Shown: piece after piece, positions 45,803-54,638 of the stretch | How positions within the stretch are numbered: position 1 is the first letter of the stretch | How the letters are laid out: each line of letters opens with the position of its first letter | Assembly: GCA_017303355.1 (NCBI GenBank) | Contig: JAFLCU010000002.1 | Coordinates: forward strand, 280,055-344,054 | DNA: 64,000 nucleotides | Direction: 5' to 3' | Source: Caulobacterales bacterium | Lineage (GTDB): Bacteria; Pseudomonadota; Alphaproteobacteria; Caulobacterales; Aquidulcibacteraceae | Position numbers and translations under genes: made by a program | The notes under the pieces: model-generated | The model's input: only the letters and a program-made list of their open reading frames with translations | Database searches by the model: none | What the model was told of the DNA's origin: nothing

Positions 45803-45899
45803 GGAGCCAATGTAAGGGCCAGCTTCGCGGCGTCAGCAAGGCGCACGCGCCGGGCGATACGCGCTTTCCCCAGGCGCGTCAGCGTGGTTGAAGCGCGGC

Positions 45900-46499
45900 A
45901 TGGATCCGCGCCAGCACTCGCCCTCCGTCGCCCGCAACCGCGAACCAATTCTTGCCGTCTTGCAACGCGTGCTGCCGGCGGATGCGCGTGTCCTGGAACT
46001 CGCCTCCGGCACGGGCGAACACGCCGTCTTCTTCGCCAGGGCGCTGCCCGGAATCACCTGGGAAACCAGCGACCCTGATGTGGAGGCGCGCGCCAGCGTC
46101 GCGGCGTGGATCGCAAGCGAGGGCCTTGCCAATGTGCTTGCGCCGCGCGCGATCAATGTGGCGGCGGAGGCGTGGGACGCCGAAGGCCCTTACGACGCGC
46201 TCGTCGCCATCAACATGATCCACATCTCGCCCTGGGAGGCGACGCTCGGCCTGATGGCTGGCGCGGGGCGATTGCTGCGCGCCGGCGGGGTGCTTGTCAC
46301 CTACGGCGCCTACACGCGCGGTGGCGCGCATACCGCGCCATCGAATGAGACCTTCGATCACTGGCTGAAGCAGCGCGACCCGCGCTTCGGCGTGCGCGAT
46401 CTGGAAGAGGTGGAGGCGGCGGCGCGCGCGCAAGGGCTTACATTGCGTGAGATGATCGAAATGCCCGCGAACAATTTCGCACTGATATTTGAGCGCTAA
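45900..46499 (+). CDS. DUF938 methyltransferase-like protein
   Basis: 199 residues. SPSVARNREPILAVLQRVL followed by VLELASGTGEHAVFFARALP is characteristic of DUF938, a SAM-dependent methyltransferase fold. ATG 45900 is chosen over TTG 45888. A 7-bp hairpin (46500-46506/46515-46521) follows the stop. Substrate unknown. Confidence 0.9.
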   Translation: MDPRQHSPSVARNREPILAVLQRVLPADARVLELASGTGEHAVFFARALPGITWETSDPDVEARASVAAWIASEGLANVLAPRAINVAAEAWDAEGPYDALVAINMIHISPWEATLGLMAGAGRLLRAGGVLVTYGAYTRGGAHTAPSNETFDHWLKQRDPRFGVRDLEEVEAAARAQGLTLREMIEMPANNFALIFER

Positions 46500-46526
46500 T
46501 ATGGACCGCCGACAGTCCATAGGCGT

Positions 46527-47003
46527 TTAGGCCACGAGTTCGATCATCGAAGCGTTGCTTGGCGTCACGCCTTCCTCGGCGCCCATGCTCTGACGCAGTT
46601 TTTCTTCGATCATCTTCGCGATCTTGTCTTCCATCGCGCGCTTTTCCTCCGGCGGTAGCGCGGCGAGGCTTTCTTCGGACAGGCCGAGTTCCTCCAATAT
46701 CTGCTCGCGCATCCGCTCGATCGGCGATTTGCGCGCCTCTTCGAGGAAGATGTCGGTGGCGCTGGGCGGCTCGACCGCATTCACTTCCGGCTCTTCGAGG
46801 CTCTGCAGATTGAGGATGGTCTCGAACGAAAGCCCGAGGCTCGTGTTCGCGGCCGGCAAAATCGTCCCACCAGCGGCAGGACTTGCCGCGCCGCTCAACA
46901 CGCCTACGGCAGGCTGCAACGCCGGTTGAGAGGCGTTTTCCCGCGTGCGATTCAACGAAAACAGCTGCGAGAGCGAACTCGCGCCAATGCTGGTGATGCT
47001 CAT
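46527..47003 (-). CDS. Hypothetical protein with conserved acidic helical C-terminus
   Basis: 158 residues, no signal peptide. The N-terminal 80 residues are Ser/Ala/Pro-rich and probably disordered (MSITSIGASSLSQLFSLNR). The C-terminal part, SPIERMREQILEELGLSEES followed by a helix with LPPEEKRAMEDKIAKMIEEK, is dense in Glu/Arg/Lys and likely folds as helices. The opening is reminiscent of proteins encoded with flagellar genes, but none lie nearby. No function is assigned. Confidence 0.78.
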   Translation of the reverse strand: MSITSIGASSLSQLFSLNRTRENASQPALQPAVGVLSGAASPAAGGTILPAANTSLGLSFETILNLQSLEEPEVNAVEPPSATDIFLEEARKSPIERMREQILEELGLSEESLAALPPEEKRAMEDKIAKMIEEKLRQSMGAEEGVTPSNASMIELVA

Positions 47004-47074
47004 GCGTGCGTAACGTCCCCAAGTACGGGACGGTTAATGCAAGAGCGGCGCCGTGTTTGGTTAGCGCGCCAAAC

Positions 47075-47953
47075 CTAGCGCGTCGGCGTCGGCGGGTCGG
47101 TGCGGTAATCGTAGAAACCGCGCTGCGTCTTGCGGCCAAGCCAACCGGCTTCGACGTATTTCACCAACAGCGGGCAGGGGCGGTACTTGGAATCCGCCAA
47201 GCCGTCATACAGCACCTGCATGATCGAAAGGCACGTATCGAGGCCGATGAAGTCCGCCAGTTCAAGCGGGCCCATCGGGTGGTTGGCGCCCAGCTTCATC
47301 GCCTTATCGATCGCTTCGACCGAACCCACGCCTTCGTACAGCGTGTAGATCGCCTCGTTGATCATCGGCACCAGCACACGGTTGACGATGAAAGCCGGGA
47401 AATCTTCGGCGTTGGCGATCGTCTTGTGCAGGCTTTCGACGAATTTCACCGACGTATCGTACGTCTCTTGGCTAGTCGCCAGGCCGCGGATGAGCTCGAC
47501 GAGCTTCATCACCGGCGCCGGATTCATGAAGTGAATGCCGATGAACTTGTCCGGACGATCCGTGGTCGCGGCCAGGCGTGTGATCGAGATCGAGGACGTG
47601 TTCGACGCCAGAATCGTCGTCGGCTTCAGCGCCGCTTTCAGGTCGGCGAAAATTTTGCGCTTGGCGTCGTCCTGCTCGACGATCGATTCAATCACAAGAT
47701 CGGCGGCGCCGAGATCGGTGAGCTTGCCTGCGCCCTTGATGCGCTTCAGCGCGGAATCCGCGTCGGCCTGCGTGATCGTGTTGCGATGAACTTGGCGGCT
47801 CATATTGCCGCGAATGGTTTCGATGGCGGCGTCGATGCGTGCGGTATCGGCATCGCTCAACAGCACGTCATAGCCGGCCAACGCGCACACATGCGCGATG
47901 CCATTGCCCATCTGTCCGGCGCCTACCACGCCTACGGTGCGAATGTCGGTCAT
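47075..47953 (-). CDS. hbd: 3-hydroxybutyryl-CoA dehydrogenase
   Basis: 292 residues. TVGVVGAGQMGNGIAHVCAL binds NAD; GIHFMNPAPVMKLVELI and the final GPLELADFIGLDTCLSIM mark the 3-hydroxyacyl-CoA dehydrogenase family, with catalytic His in GIHFMNP. It interconverts acetoacetyl-CoA and 3-hydroxybutyryl-CoA. ATG 47953 starts the conserved N-terminus; the longer frame does not. It lies downstream of etfA but a hairpin separates them, so it may have its own promoter. Confidence 0.93.
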   Translation of the reverse strand: MTDIRTVGVVGAGQMGNGIAHVCALAGYDVLLSDADTARIDAAIETIRGNMSRQVHRNTITQADADSALKRIKGAGKLTDLGAADLVIESIVEQDDAKRKIFADLKAALKPTTILASNTSSISITRLAATTDRPDKFIGIHFMNPAPVMKLVELIRGLATSQETYDTSVKFVESLHKTIANAEDFPAFIVNRVLVPMINEAIYTLYEGVGSVEAIDKAMKLGANHPMGPLELADFIGLDTCLSIMQVLYDGLADSKYRPCPLLVKYVEAGWLGRKTQRGFYDYRTDPPTPTR

Positions 47954-48055
47954 CTTGCTCCGGCCATCACGCTTTTCTTCTGCGCGAACATGACCGTTTA
48001 GCACGGCTAATGTTGCAGCGCAGCATCTTTTCTACAGGCCGCCAAAAGCGGAAAC

Positions 48056-48081
48056 GCCGCCGCGAAGCAAATCGCGACGGC
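48056..48081 (-). terminator. Hairpin between etfA and hbd
   Basis: GCCGCCGCGA (48056-48065) and TCGCGACGGC (48072-48081) pair with one mismatch around a 6-nt loop, 39 bp downstream of the etfA stop. On the minus strand a GTTTCC stretch follows. A plausible terminator or attenuator of the etfBA transcript. Confidence 0.5.
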
Positions 48082-48120
48082 GCACCCTAGCGGTTGAATC
48101 TCTGGCTTTCCAGATGCGGC

Positions 48121-49065
48121 TTAGACGCCCGCTTTGGTCAGCTCGTCCATCAATTCAGGCACGGCGGCCTTGTAGTCGGCGACCAGGCCATAATCGGCGA
48201 TCTGGAAGATTGGGGCTTCTTCGTCCTTGTTGATGGCGACGATGACTTTCGAGTCCTTCATGCCGGCGAGGTGTTGGATGGCGCCGGAGATGCCGACGGC
48301 CACGTACAATTCGGGCGCGACCACTTTGCCGGTCTGGCCGACCTGGTAATCGTTCGGCGCGTAGCCGGCGTCGACGGCGGCGCGCGAAGCCCCGACAGCG
48401 GCGCCGAGCTTGTCGGCCAGCGGCTCAAGCACGCGGTTGAATTCCTCGCTCGAACCCAAAGCACGGCCGCCCGAGACGACGCGCTTCGCCGAAGCCAGCT
48501 CCGGACGATCCGATTTCGCCATCTCTTCCGAGACGAACGCCGCCTTGAACGGACCGCCAGGGGCCGCAACGGTTTCCACCGCGGCGCCGCCGCCTTCACC
48601 GGCCGCTTTGAACGCGGTCGGCTGCACGGTCAGCACCTTCTTCGGCTGTTCGTCCTTCACCGTGATGATGGCGTTGCCGGCATAGATCGGGCGCACGAAC
48701 GTGTCGGCGCCTTCAACGCCGATGACGCCCGAGACTTGCATCACGTCGAGCTTGGCGGCGACGCGCGGCGCTGCATTCTTGCCTGTCGTGGAGGCGGGGA
48801 AGAGCACGGCGTCGTAATTCGCCATCAGCGGCGCGATCAAAGCTTCCAGCGGCTCGGCCATTTGCTTGGCGAGTGTCGCGCCATCGGCGTGCAGCACTTT
48901 GCGCACGCCTTCGATTTTCGCGGCGGCGGCGGCAGCGGCGCCCGCGTTCGAGCCAGCAACGAGAACGTCAACATCGCCGCCCATCGCCTTCGCGGCGCTG
49001 ACGACTTTGTTGGTCGCGTCCTTCACGGACGCATTGTCGTGCTCGGCAACAACAAGAACGGCCAT
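48121..49065 (-). CDS. etfA: Electron transfer flavoprotein subunit alpha
   Basis: 314 residues. The C-terminal FAD domain has [55 protein letters not shown], and [20 protein letters not shown], all diagnostic. The EtfAB dimer passes electrons from acyl-CoA and other dehydrogenases to ETF-ubiquinone oxidoreductase. It is one base downstream of etfB. Confidence 0.97.
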   Translation of the reverse strand: MAVLVVAEHDNASVKDATNKVVSAAKAMGGDVDVLVAGSNAGAAAAAAAKIEGVRKVLHADGATLAKQMAEPLEALIAPLMANYDAVLFPASTTGKNAAPRVAAKLDVMQVSGVIGVEGADTFVRPIYAGNAIITVKDEQPKKVLTVQPTAFKAAGEGGGAAVETVAAPGGPFKAAFVSEEMAKSDRPELASAKRVVSGGRALGSSEEFNRVLEPLADKLGAAVGASRAAVDAGYAPNDYQVGQTGKVVAPELYVAVGISGAIQHLAGMKDSKVIVAINKDEEAPIFQIADYGLVADYKAAVPELMDELTKAGV

Positions 49066-49066
49066 G

Positions 49067-49831
49067 TTAGATCACTCCCGCTTCTTTGAGCTTGCCGACG
49101 AGTTCGCCGGCGCTTTTCACTTTGACGCCGCCGGCGCGCTTGCCCGGCTCGGCCGTCTTCACAACTTTCAGGCGCGGCGTCGTATCAACGCCGAAATCGG
49201 CCGGCGCTTTCACGTCGATCGGCTTCTTCTTCGCCTTCATGATGTTCGGCAGCGAGGCGTAGCGCGGCTCGTTGAGGCGCAGGTCGGAGGTGATGATCGC
49301 CGGCAGTTCGACATCGATGGTTTGCAGGCCGCCATCGACTTCGCGCGTCACCGTGGCCTTGCCGCCATGCAGCACAACCTTCGACGCGAACGTGGCTTGC
49401 GGCCAGCCGAGCAGGGCGGCCAGCATTTGGCCGGTCTGGTTGGAATCGTCGTCGATAGCCTGCTTGCCGAGGATGACGAGGTCCGGCTTTTCGGCGTCGA
49501 TCACGCCCTTCAAAATCTTTGCCACCGCCAGCGGCTCAACTTCGCCGTCGGCCTTCACCAGGATGCCGCGGTCGGCGCCGATGGCCAGCGCGTTACGGAT
49601 CGTTTCCTGGGCCTGGTCCGGGCCGATCGAGACGGCGATCACCTCGGTCGCCGCGCCCGCCGCGTGCCCGCCGCCGCCTTCCTTCATGCGCACGGCCTCT
49701 TCGACCGCGATTTCGCAGAACGGGTTGATCGACATCTTCAGATTGGACAGATCCACGCCCGAGCCATCCGGCTTGACGCGAACTTTGAGATTATAGTCGA
49801 GCACCCGCTTGACCGGGACGAGCACCTTCAT
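49067..49831 (-). CDS. etfB: Electron transfer flavoprotein subunit beta
   Basis: 254 residues from ATG 49831. [19 protein letters not shown] opens the subunit; [23 protein letters not shown] is the AMP-binding part; [23 protein letters not shown] is the ETF-beta signature. The first in-frame ATG is much further upstream (49954) but lacks homology. Co-operon with etfA. Confidence 0.96.
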   Translation of the reverse strand: MKVLVPVKRVLDYNLKVRVKPDGSGVDLSNLKMSINPFCEIAVEEAVRMKEGGGGHAAGAATEVIAVSIGPDQAQETIRNALAIGADRGILVKADGEVEPLAVAKILKGVIDAEKPDLVILGKQAIDDDSNQTGQMLAALLGWPQATFASKVVLHGGKATVTREVDGGLQTIDVELPAIITSDLRLNEPRYASLPNIMKAKKKPIDVKAPADFGVDTTPRLKVVKTAEPGKRAGGVKVKSAGELVGKLKEAGVI

Positions 49832-50006
49832 GCTTGAAATCCTTGAGACAATCGCCAGCGCCTTCGCGAGCGCACAATCGCGGCCGGACACTAGCGGCGT
49901 AAGAAAACGTCCGTCAATGCGACTATCGAGACAGAAGGCCGCGCCCGGGCGCATCGATGGTCATTGGCGCCGGCATCAAGACGGCGGAAGCTTCTAAGGA
50001 GACCCC

Positions 50007-51434
50007 ATGTTGATTTCCCGTCGCCCCCTTTTGATGGGCGCCGCTGCGGCAGGCCTGATTGGCGGCGCAGCCCACGCGCAGACCGTCGCCGATTTCATGG
50101 GCGAGTGGCATGGCGCGCTTGATCTGGGCTCGCAGCGCTTGCGGCTGCGCCTGGTTGTAAGCGAGGGGCCGAGCGCGGTTCTCTACAGCGTCGACCAGGG
50201 CAATTCCGCCATTCCTGTCGCGACCACGCGCATCGAGGGCGCGCAGATCACGCTGTCGCTGCCGGTCATCAATGCAAGCTTTCGCGGCGCGCTGAGCGGC
50301 GGGCGCATCGAAGGGCAATTCACCCAGGGGGGCGCGCTGCCGCTCGTGTTCACGCGCGGCGAAGCGGAGGCGGCGCCCGCGCCCACGGCGCTTACGCAAG
50401 CGCGCTTGGCTGAACTCCGCGCCAGCGTCGCATCGCCGGCCTTCGCCGCCGCTGCCGCCAATCGCGACGGCCGCGCGATTGCATTCGTTGACGGCGTGCG
50501 CGCGATCGGCCGCGAAGAGCGCGTGACGACGAGCGACAAATGGCACCTGGGCTCGATCACCAAATCCATGACCGCGACCTTGGTCGCGCGCGCGGTCGAG
50601 GCGGGCGCTATTTCATGGACGGATACAGTCGGCGGCGTGCTTGGCGGCGCGATCACCGACATGCGCACCGAGTATCGCGATGTCACGTTCCGCCATCTGC
50701 TCAGCCATCGCGCCGGCTTGCAGGCGAATATCGAGATATCGCATCTCGTCCGTTTCCCGCGTGAAAGTGCGGATTCACGCGCAGATCGCATCGCGTTCGC
50801 GCGCTTGGCGCTGCAGCAATCGCCGAGTGGCCCGAAAGAACGGACATTCGAATATTCCAACAACGGTTACGTCATCGCAGGTGCGATGCTGGAAGCGAAG
50901 CTCGGCGCGCCGTGGGAAAGCTTGATCCAGCAACACGTGTTCGATCCGCTCGGCATGACGAGCGCGGGGCAGGGTGCGCCAGGTGCGCCGGGCGCCTATG
51001 ATCAGCCTTGCGGTCACAGCGAAGGCCCGACGACGGTGATCAACGGCCAATCCACGCGCCCGCTCATCCCAGCGCTGCCCGGCGTGGGCGTCACAGACAA
51101 TCCTGCGGCGCTCGGGCCAGCGGGCCGCGTGCATGCCGCGTTTGACGACGTGCTCAAATATCTCCGCGCGCATTGCGACCGCACGCCTTTCCTGCGTCGC
51201 GAAAGCTGGGACGCGCTGCACACGCCGCCGTTCGGGGGCGAGTACGCCATGGGCTGGGCGGTGCGCGAGGGCATGCTCTGGCACAATGGCTCGAACACGC
51301 TCTGGTATGCCGAGGTCATGTTCGACCGCGCGCGCGGCATCGCCGCCGTCGCCGCCGCGAATGACGGCCGCGCGGGCGATCTTGGCGCGCCGATCGGCAC
51401 GGCGCTCGTGAGCGCGGCCCAGGCCGTGGCCTAA
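50007..51434 (+). CDS. Exported serine hydrolase, beta-lactamase class C-like
   Basis: 475 residues. The N-terminus has a twin-arginine-like SRRPLLMG and a signal ending AHAQ. After an N-terminal beta domain (about 28-125), a class C fold carries SITK (serine nucleophile and lysine), YSNNGY (YxN) and a late WHNGSN in place of the KTG box. Such proteins act as D-Ala peptidases or esterases; beta-lactam hydrolysis cannot be assumed. AAGGAGA precedes ATG 50007. Confidence 0.9.
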   Translation: MLISRRPLLMGAAAAGLIGGAAHAQTVADFMGEWHGALDLGSQRLRLRLVVSEGPSAVLYSVDQGNSAIPVATTRIEGAQITLSLPVINASFRGALSGGRIEGQFTQGGALPLVFTRGEAEAAPAPTALTQARLAELRASVASPAFAAAAANRDGRAIAFVDGVRAIGREERVTTSDKWHLGSITKSMTATLVARAVEAGAISWTDTVGGVLGGAITDMRTEYRDVTFRHLLSHRAGLQANIEISHLVRFPRESADSRADRIAFARLALQQSPSGPKERTFEYSNNGYVIAGAMLEAKLGAPWESLIQQHVFDPLGMTSAGQGAPGAPGAYDQPCGHSEGPTTVINGQSTRPLIPALPGVGVTDNPAALGPAGRVHAAFDDVLKYLRAHCDRTPFLRRESWDALHTPPFGGEYAMGWAVREGMLWHNGSNTLWYAEVMFDRARGIAAVAAANDGRAGDLGAPIGTALVSAAQAVA

Positions 51435-51496
51435 GCCGTGACTCAACCCCGGGTCTTGGCCTAGATTGAGCTCAAGCCAAGGCGCCGGGGGGATCG

Positions 51497-52390
51497 GTGT
51501 TCGGATATCGCCGCAAAAGCGCGCTGCTGATCGATTTCGAAAATCTGCACGTCAAGTGCGGCGGGCGCCGCTTTGTCGAGAGTCTCGATCGCTGGATGCT
51601 GTGGCTGGAGCATGGCAAGTTCGATCCCAAGGGCGTGCGCCGCAAATTCATCTCCAAGCAGGTGTTCTGGGTGCCGGCGTTCGAGAAATATCGGCTCGAA
51701 TTCCTGCAGCGCGATTTCGAGGTCCACATGTGCCGCGCCATCCGCAAGGAGAAGGCGAGTTCGGCCGATTTCGATTTGACCATCCGCGCCGCCGAGTTGC
51801 GTCACGAACATCGTGATCTGAAAGAGATCATCATTCTCTCGTTCGACTCCGATTTCGTCAGCGTGCTGAACCACATTCAGCTGCAGGATATCCATGGCGT
51901 CGGCATGGTCGATCCCGAAACCAAGTTCGCGCAGGCCTTTCGCAACATCGTCGATCTCACCATCGAGAAGCCCGATTTCATGCGTGCGATGGATTATGTG
52001 CCGGCCAAGCGCGGCTGGTTTGGGCTGGGCAAGGAAAAGCCGGCGGCGCAAGCGCCGTCGCCGGCCGCACCCGCGCCCAAAGCCAGCGCACCGGCGGCGC
52101 CGCCGTCAAGCTCGGCCGCTTCAAGCGGTCGGTTTGATTTCGCCGCCGCCGCCGCCATCGTCGTGAAATACGCGGAAGAGAACCAACTCGTGTATCTCGG
52201 CCAGGAATTGGTTCGTCGCTTGCTGATGGGGCAGCAAGGGTTCGTCCACGGCGCTCAGCACTGGGCCACGCTATCCTACAAGGGCTTTATCGAGCACCTC
52301 GCCGAGCGCGAGCCGCGCTTGCGCGTCGAGCGCAAACAGCAAGGCAAGGGCGTCGTGCTCGTGTTCCGCACGACAAGTTCGACCGGGTAG
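51497..52390 (+). CDS. NYN-domain ribonuclease-like protein with C-terminal winged-helix-like domain
   Basis: 297 residues from GTG 51497, preceded by GGGGGG. The first 165 residues form a NYN (PIN-like) domain: ALLIDFENLHVKCGG, SSADFDLTIRAAEL, ILSFDSDFVSVLNHI and GVGMVDPETK carry the conserved acidic residues. A Pro/Ala/Ser linker (about 175-208) joins a C-terminal domain (YAEENQLVYLGQELVRRLLM ... YKGFIEHLAEREPRLRV) that resembles the LOTUS/OST-HTH fold found in RNA-binding proteins. Likely an RNA nuclease; targets unknown. Confidence 0.87.
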   Translation: MFGYRRKSALLIDFENLHVKCGGRRFVESLDRWMLWLEHGKFDPKGVRRKFISKQVFWVPAFEKYRLEFLQRDFEVHMCRAIRKEKASSADFDLTIRAAELRHEHRDLKEIIILSFDSDFVSVLNHIQLQDIHGVGMVDPETKFAQAFRNIVDLTIEKPDFMRAMDYVPAKRGWFGLGKEKPAAQAPSPAAPAPKASAPAAPPSSSAASSGRFDFAAAAAIVVKYAEENQLVYLGQELVRRLLMGQQGFVHGAQHWATLSYKGFIEHLAEREPRLRVERKQQGKGVVLVFRTTSSTG

Positions 52391-53029
52391 CTACCAGCGC
52401 AAAAATCTGGAGACGATCAGCGCGCCCAGCGCCGCGCACAAGGCGATCGCCAGCGCGTACCATGTCGTCACGAACGCCACTGAATCGGTCGGGCAATACA
52501 TCGCGTACGCCATCGCGCCGACGCCGCCCGAAAGCGCACCGATCGCCGCGCCCGCCATCGCCAAACGTGTCGGCGCGAACGCGCGCATCAGCCATACAAG
52601 CAGCGCCGCCGTCGGCGCGGCGATCACCGGGATCAGCACCACGCACCACGGGAACGCCGCGCCGCCCATCCATGCTTCCCAGCGGCGCTCGGGCATTTCG
52701 CCGATCAGCGCGATGATTGTCGCGAGCGCGCACAGCGCGAAGAACACGAAAACCGCGCCAATGCGCCATCCGAGCGGCCGGCCTGGACGCATCAATTGCA
52801 GCGCGAGCGGGAGCATCACCATCGCCGCCGCCGCCGCGAACAATGTCTTCCACATCACCGGCATGCGCGCCGCGCCAATGTCAGGCCGCACGCCCAAACC
52901 GATGGCCACGAGCGCGCCCCCCACACCAAGGCCGACAAACAGCGTGATCGCCAGCTTCCGTTTCCAATGCGGTTTCTCGGCGGGCGTCGTGCCGCGCGCG
53001 AGCATCTCGATGAGCTTGTCGGTCTTCAT
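52391..53029 (-). CDS. nrsF: NrsF-family membrane anti-sigma factor (DUF1109)
   Basis: 212 residues, six predicted membrane segments. In Caulobacter NrsF holds SigF at the membrane and two cysteines (C131, C181) are needed for release by metals or oxidants. Here C129 and C179 have the same 50-residue spacing and similar context (AFPWCV; AMYCPTDS). The ATG overlaps the sigF stop (ATGA). Confidence 0.92.
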   Translation of the reverse strand: MKTDKLIEMLARGTTPAEKPHWKRKLAITLFVGLGVGGALVAIGLGVRPDIGAARMPVMWKTLFAAAAAMVMLPLALQLMRPGRPLGWRIGAVFVFFALCALATIIALIGEMPERRWEAWMGGAAFPWCVVLIPVIAAPTAALLVWLMRAFAPTRLAMAGAAIGALSGGVGAMAYAMYCPTDSVAFVTTWYALAIALCAALGALIVSRFLRW

Positions 53030-53568
53030 GTCGCGCCTTTCTCCGCCATCAGGCGCATCAGCGCCTTCAAGCCGCGATGGATCGATATCTTGATGTCGGA
53101 TTCGGAGAGGCCGGTTTCGGCAGCCGCATCGCGCACGCTCTTCTCTTCGAGTTTCACCAGCTGAATCGCTTTGCGTTGCTTCTCCGGCAGCTGGTCCAGC
53201 AAAGCGGTCACGTCGCGCTTGGCGTCACGAGCTTCATAATCCGGATCCGGTTCGCCAATATCGATCCCATCCAACGAGGCGTGATCGCGTTTCTTGGCGC
53301 GGCGCAGGAAATCGATCAGCCGATAGCGCGCGATCGCGTACATCCAGGCTGTCAGCGGGTAGCTCGGATCGTAGCTGTCGCGGCGCGTGTGCAGCGCCAC
53401 CAGTGTTTCTTGCACCAGATCCTCGGCGTCCTCGGGCCGGCTGCGCAGGCGGTTGCGGAAGAAGGCGCGCAACAGCGCCGCCGCTTCCGTCAGGAATGCG
53501 CGGTGGGCCGCCTCGTCGCCGGCGAGGCCCTTGAGCAGCAAGGCTCTGAGTGCGGCTTCGTCCGCCAT
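53026..53568 (-). CDS. sigF: ECF sigma factor SigF
   Basis: 180 residues with region 2 (DAEDLVQETLVALHTRRDSY, WMYAIARYRLIDFLRRAKKRD) and region 4 (LPEKQRKAIQLVKLEEKSVRDAAAETGLSESDIKISIHRGLKAL). Pairing with a DUF1109 protein places it with Caulobacter SigF, which responds to chromate, cadmium and oxidative stress. GGAGGGA lies directly before ATG 53568. A SigF-like promoter lies just upstream, leaving a leader of about 10 nt. Confidence 0.92.
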   Translation of the reverse strand: MADEAALRALLLKGLAGDEAAHRAFLTEAAALLRAFFRNRLRSRPEDAEDLVQETLVALHTRRDSYDPSYPLTAWMYAIARYRLIDFLRRAKKRDHASLDGIDIGEPDPDYEARDAKRDVTALLDQLPEKQRKAIQLVKLEEKSVRDAAAETGLSESDIKISIHRGLKALMRLMAEKGAT

Positions 53569-53583
53569 TCCCTCCGAAGCCTC

Positions 53584-53610
53584 TTACGTCGAGCCCGGTT
53601 CGTCGGTTAC
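53584..53610 (-). promoter_or_regulatory. SigF-type promoter of sigF-nrsF
   Basis: On the minus strand GTAACC (53610-53605), a 16-bp spacer and CGTAA (53588-53584). The recalled Caulobacter SigF motif is GTAACC-N16-CGAA, so the -35 and spacing match exactly. This implies that SigF activates its own operon. Confidence 0.72.
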
Positions 53611-53734
53611 GGGCGATGCAATCTTGCGAAGCCGGTCGCAGCTATCAACTCCTCAGTGAAGCGGGCATGTTCGTCGCTCAGATCAATGGCTATGACCTTG
53701 ACCACATCTCAGGGTAGCGGAATTTCGCGCTCAA

Positions 53735-54586
53735 CTACTGCCGCCGATACGCCGCCGCCGGATAAACGCCCAGCACTTTCAGCGTGGTGGAAAAGAAGCT
53801 CGCTTCCTCCAGCGCCAGGCGCACGTTGCGGTCTTCCGGGTGGCCCTCGACCTCGCAGAAGAACATGGCCGCCGAGAACGCGCCGCCCTCGATGTAGCTT
53901 TCGAGTTTGGTCATGTTGACACTGTTGGTCGCGAAGCCGCCCAGCGCCTTGTAGAGTGCGGCCGGCACGTTGCGCACGCGGAAGACAAAACTCGTCATGC
54001 ACGGGCCGCTATCGGGCGCCGCGTCTTGCGGCTCGCGCGAGAACACGAGGAAGCGCGTCGTGTTGTGCGCCGCGTCGGCGATATCGGCCTTCAGGATTTG
54101 AAGCCCATAGATTTCCGCCGCCAGCGAAGACGCGAGCGCGCCAATCTTGGCGTCGCCCAGTTCCGCGATCTCGCGCGCGGCGCCCGCGGTGTCGGCGGTT
54201 TTCACGGCCTCGACGCCCAGTACACGTAGATGCTTGCGGCATTGCCCCAGTGCTTGTGGGTGCGAACGCACATGCGTGAGACTTTCGAGCGTCGCGCCCG
54301 GCAGGCCAAGCAATTGGTGACGGATCGGCACGAAATGCTCGCCGATGATGAAGAGCCCGGATTCCGGGATCAGGTGGTGTACGTCGGCGACGCGCCCCGC
54401 GACCGAGTTCTCCACTGGGATCATCGCATAGCGGGCTTCACCCTCGCTCACGGCGGCGAACGCGTCCTCGAACGAGGCGCACGCCAGCGTTTCCATATCC
54501 GGAAACGCTTCCTTGGCCGCGATATGCGAGTTCGCGCCGGGCTCGCCTTGAAAAGAAATGCGCTCGTGGACAACTAGTTTGGACAT
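53735..54586 (-). CDS. pheA: Prephenate dehydratase with ACT domain
   Basis: 283 residues from ATG 54586. ISFQGEPGANSHIAAKEAF starts the catalytic domain; AMIPVENSVAGRVADVHHLI and the late HNTTRFLVF contain the TRF active-site motif. A C-terminal ACT domain (SFVFRVRNVPAALYKALGGF and LESYIEGG) binds Phe for feedback inhibition. It makes phenylpyruvate from prephenate. It lacks the mutase domain, which is encoded separately at 25575. Confidence 0.95.
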   Translation of the reverse strand: MSKLVVHERISFQGEPGANSHIAAKEAFPDMETLACASFEDAFAAVSEGEARYAMIPVENSVAGRVADVHHLIPESGLFIIGEHFVPIRHQLLGLPGATLESLTHVRSHPQALGQCRKHLRVLGVEAVKTADTAGAAREIAELGDAKIGALASSLAAEIYGLQILKADIADAAHNTTRFLVFSREPQDAAPDSGPCMTSFVFRVRNVPAALYKALGGFATNSVNMTKLESYIEGGAFSAAMFFCEVEGHPEDRNVRLALEEASFFSTTLKVLGVYPAAAYRRQ

Positions 54587-54638
54587 GATGCGGCGAGCGT
54601 TAGCGCATGCGCCACGGTTCGGGTAGGGGCGTCGCCTC

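Noticed and set aside
50007..51434. Serine hydrolase as an AmpC beta-lactamase
   Set aside because: Has SITK and YxN motifs but an atypical N-terminal domain and no clear KTG; no ampR neighbour, so resistance cannot be claimed.
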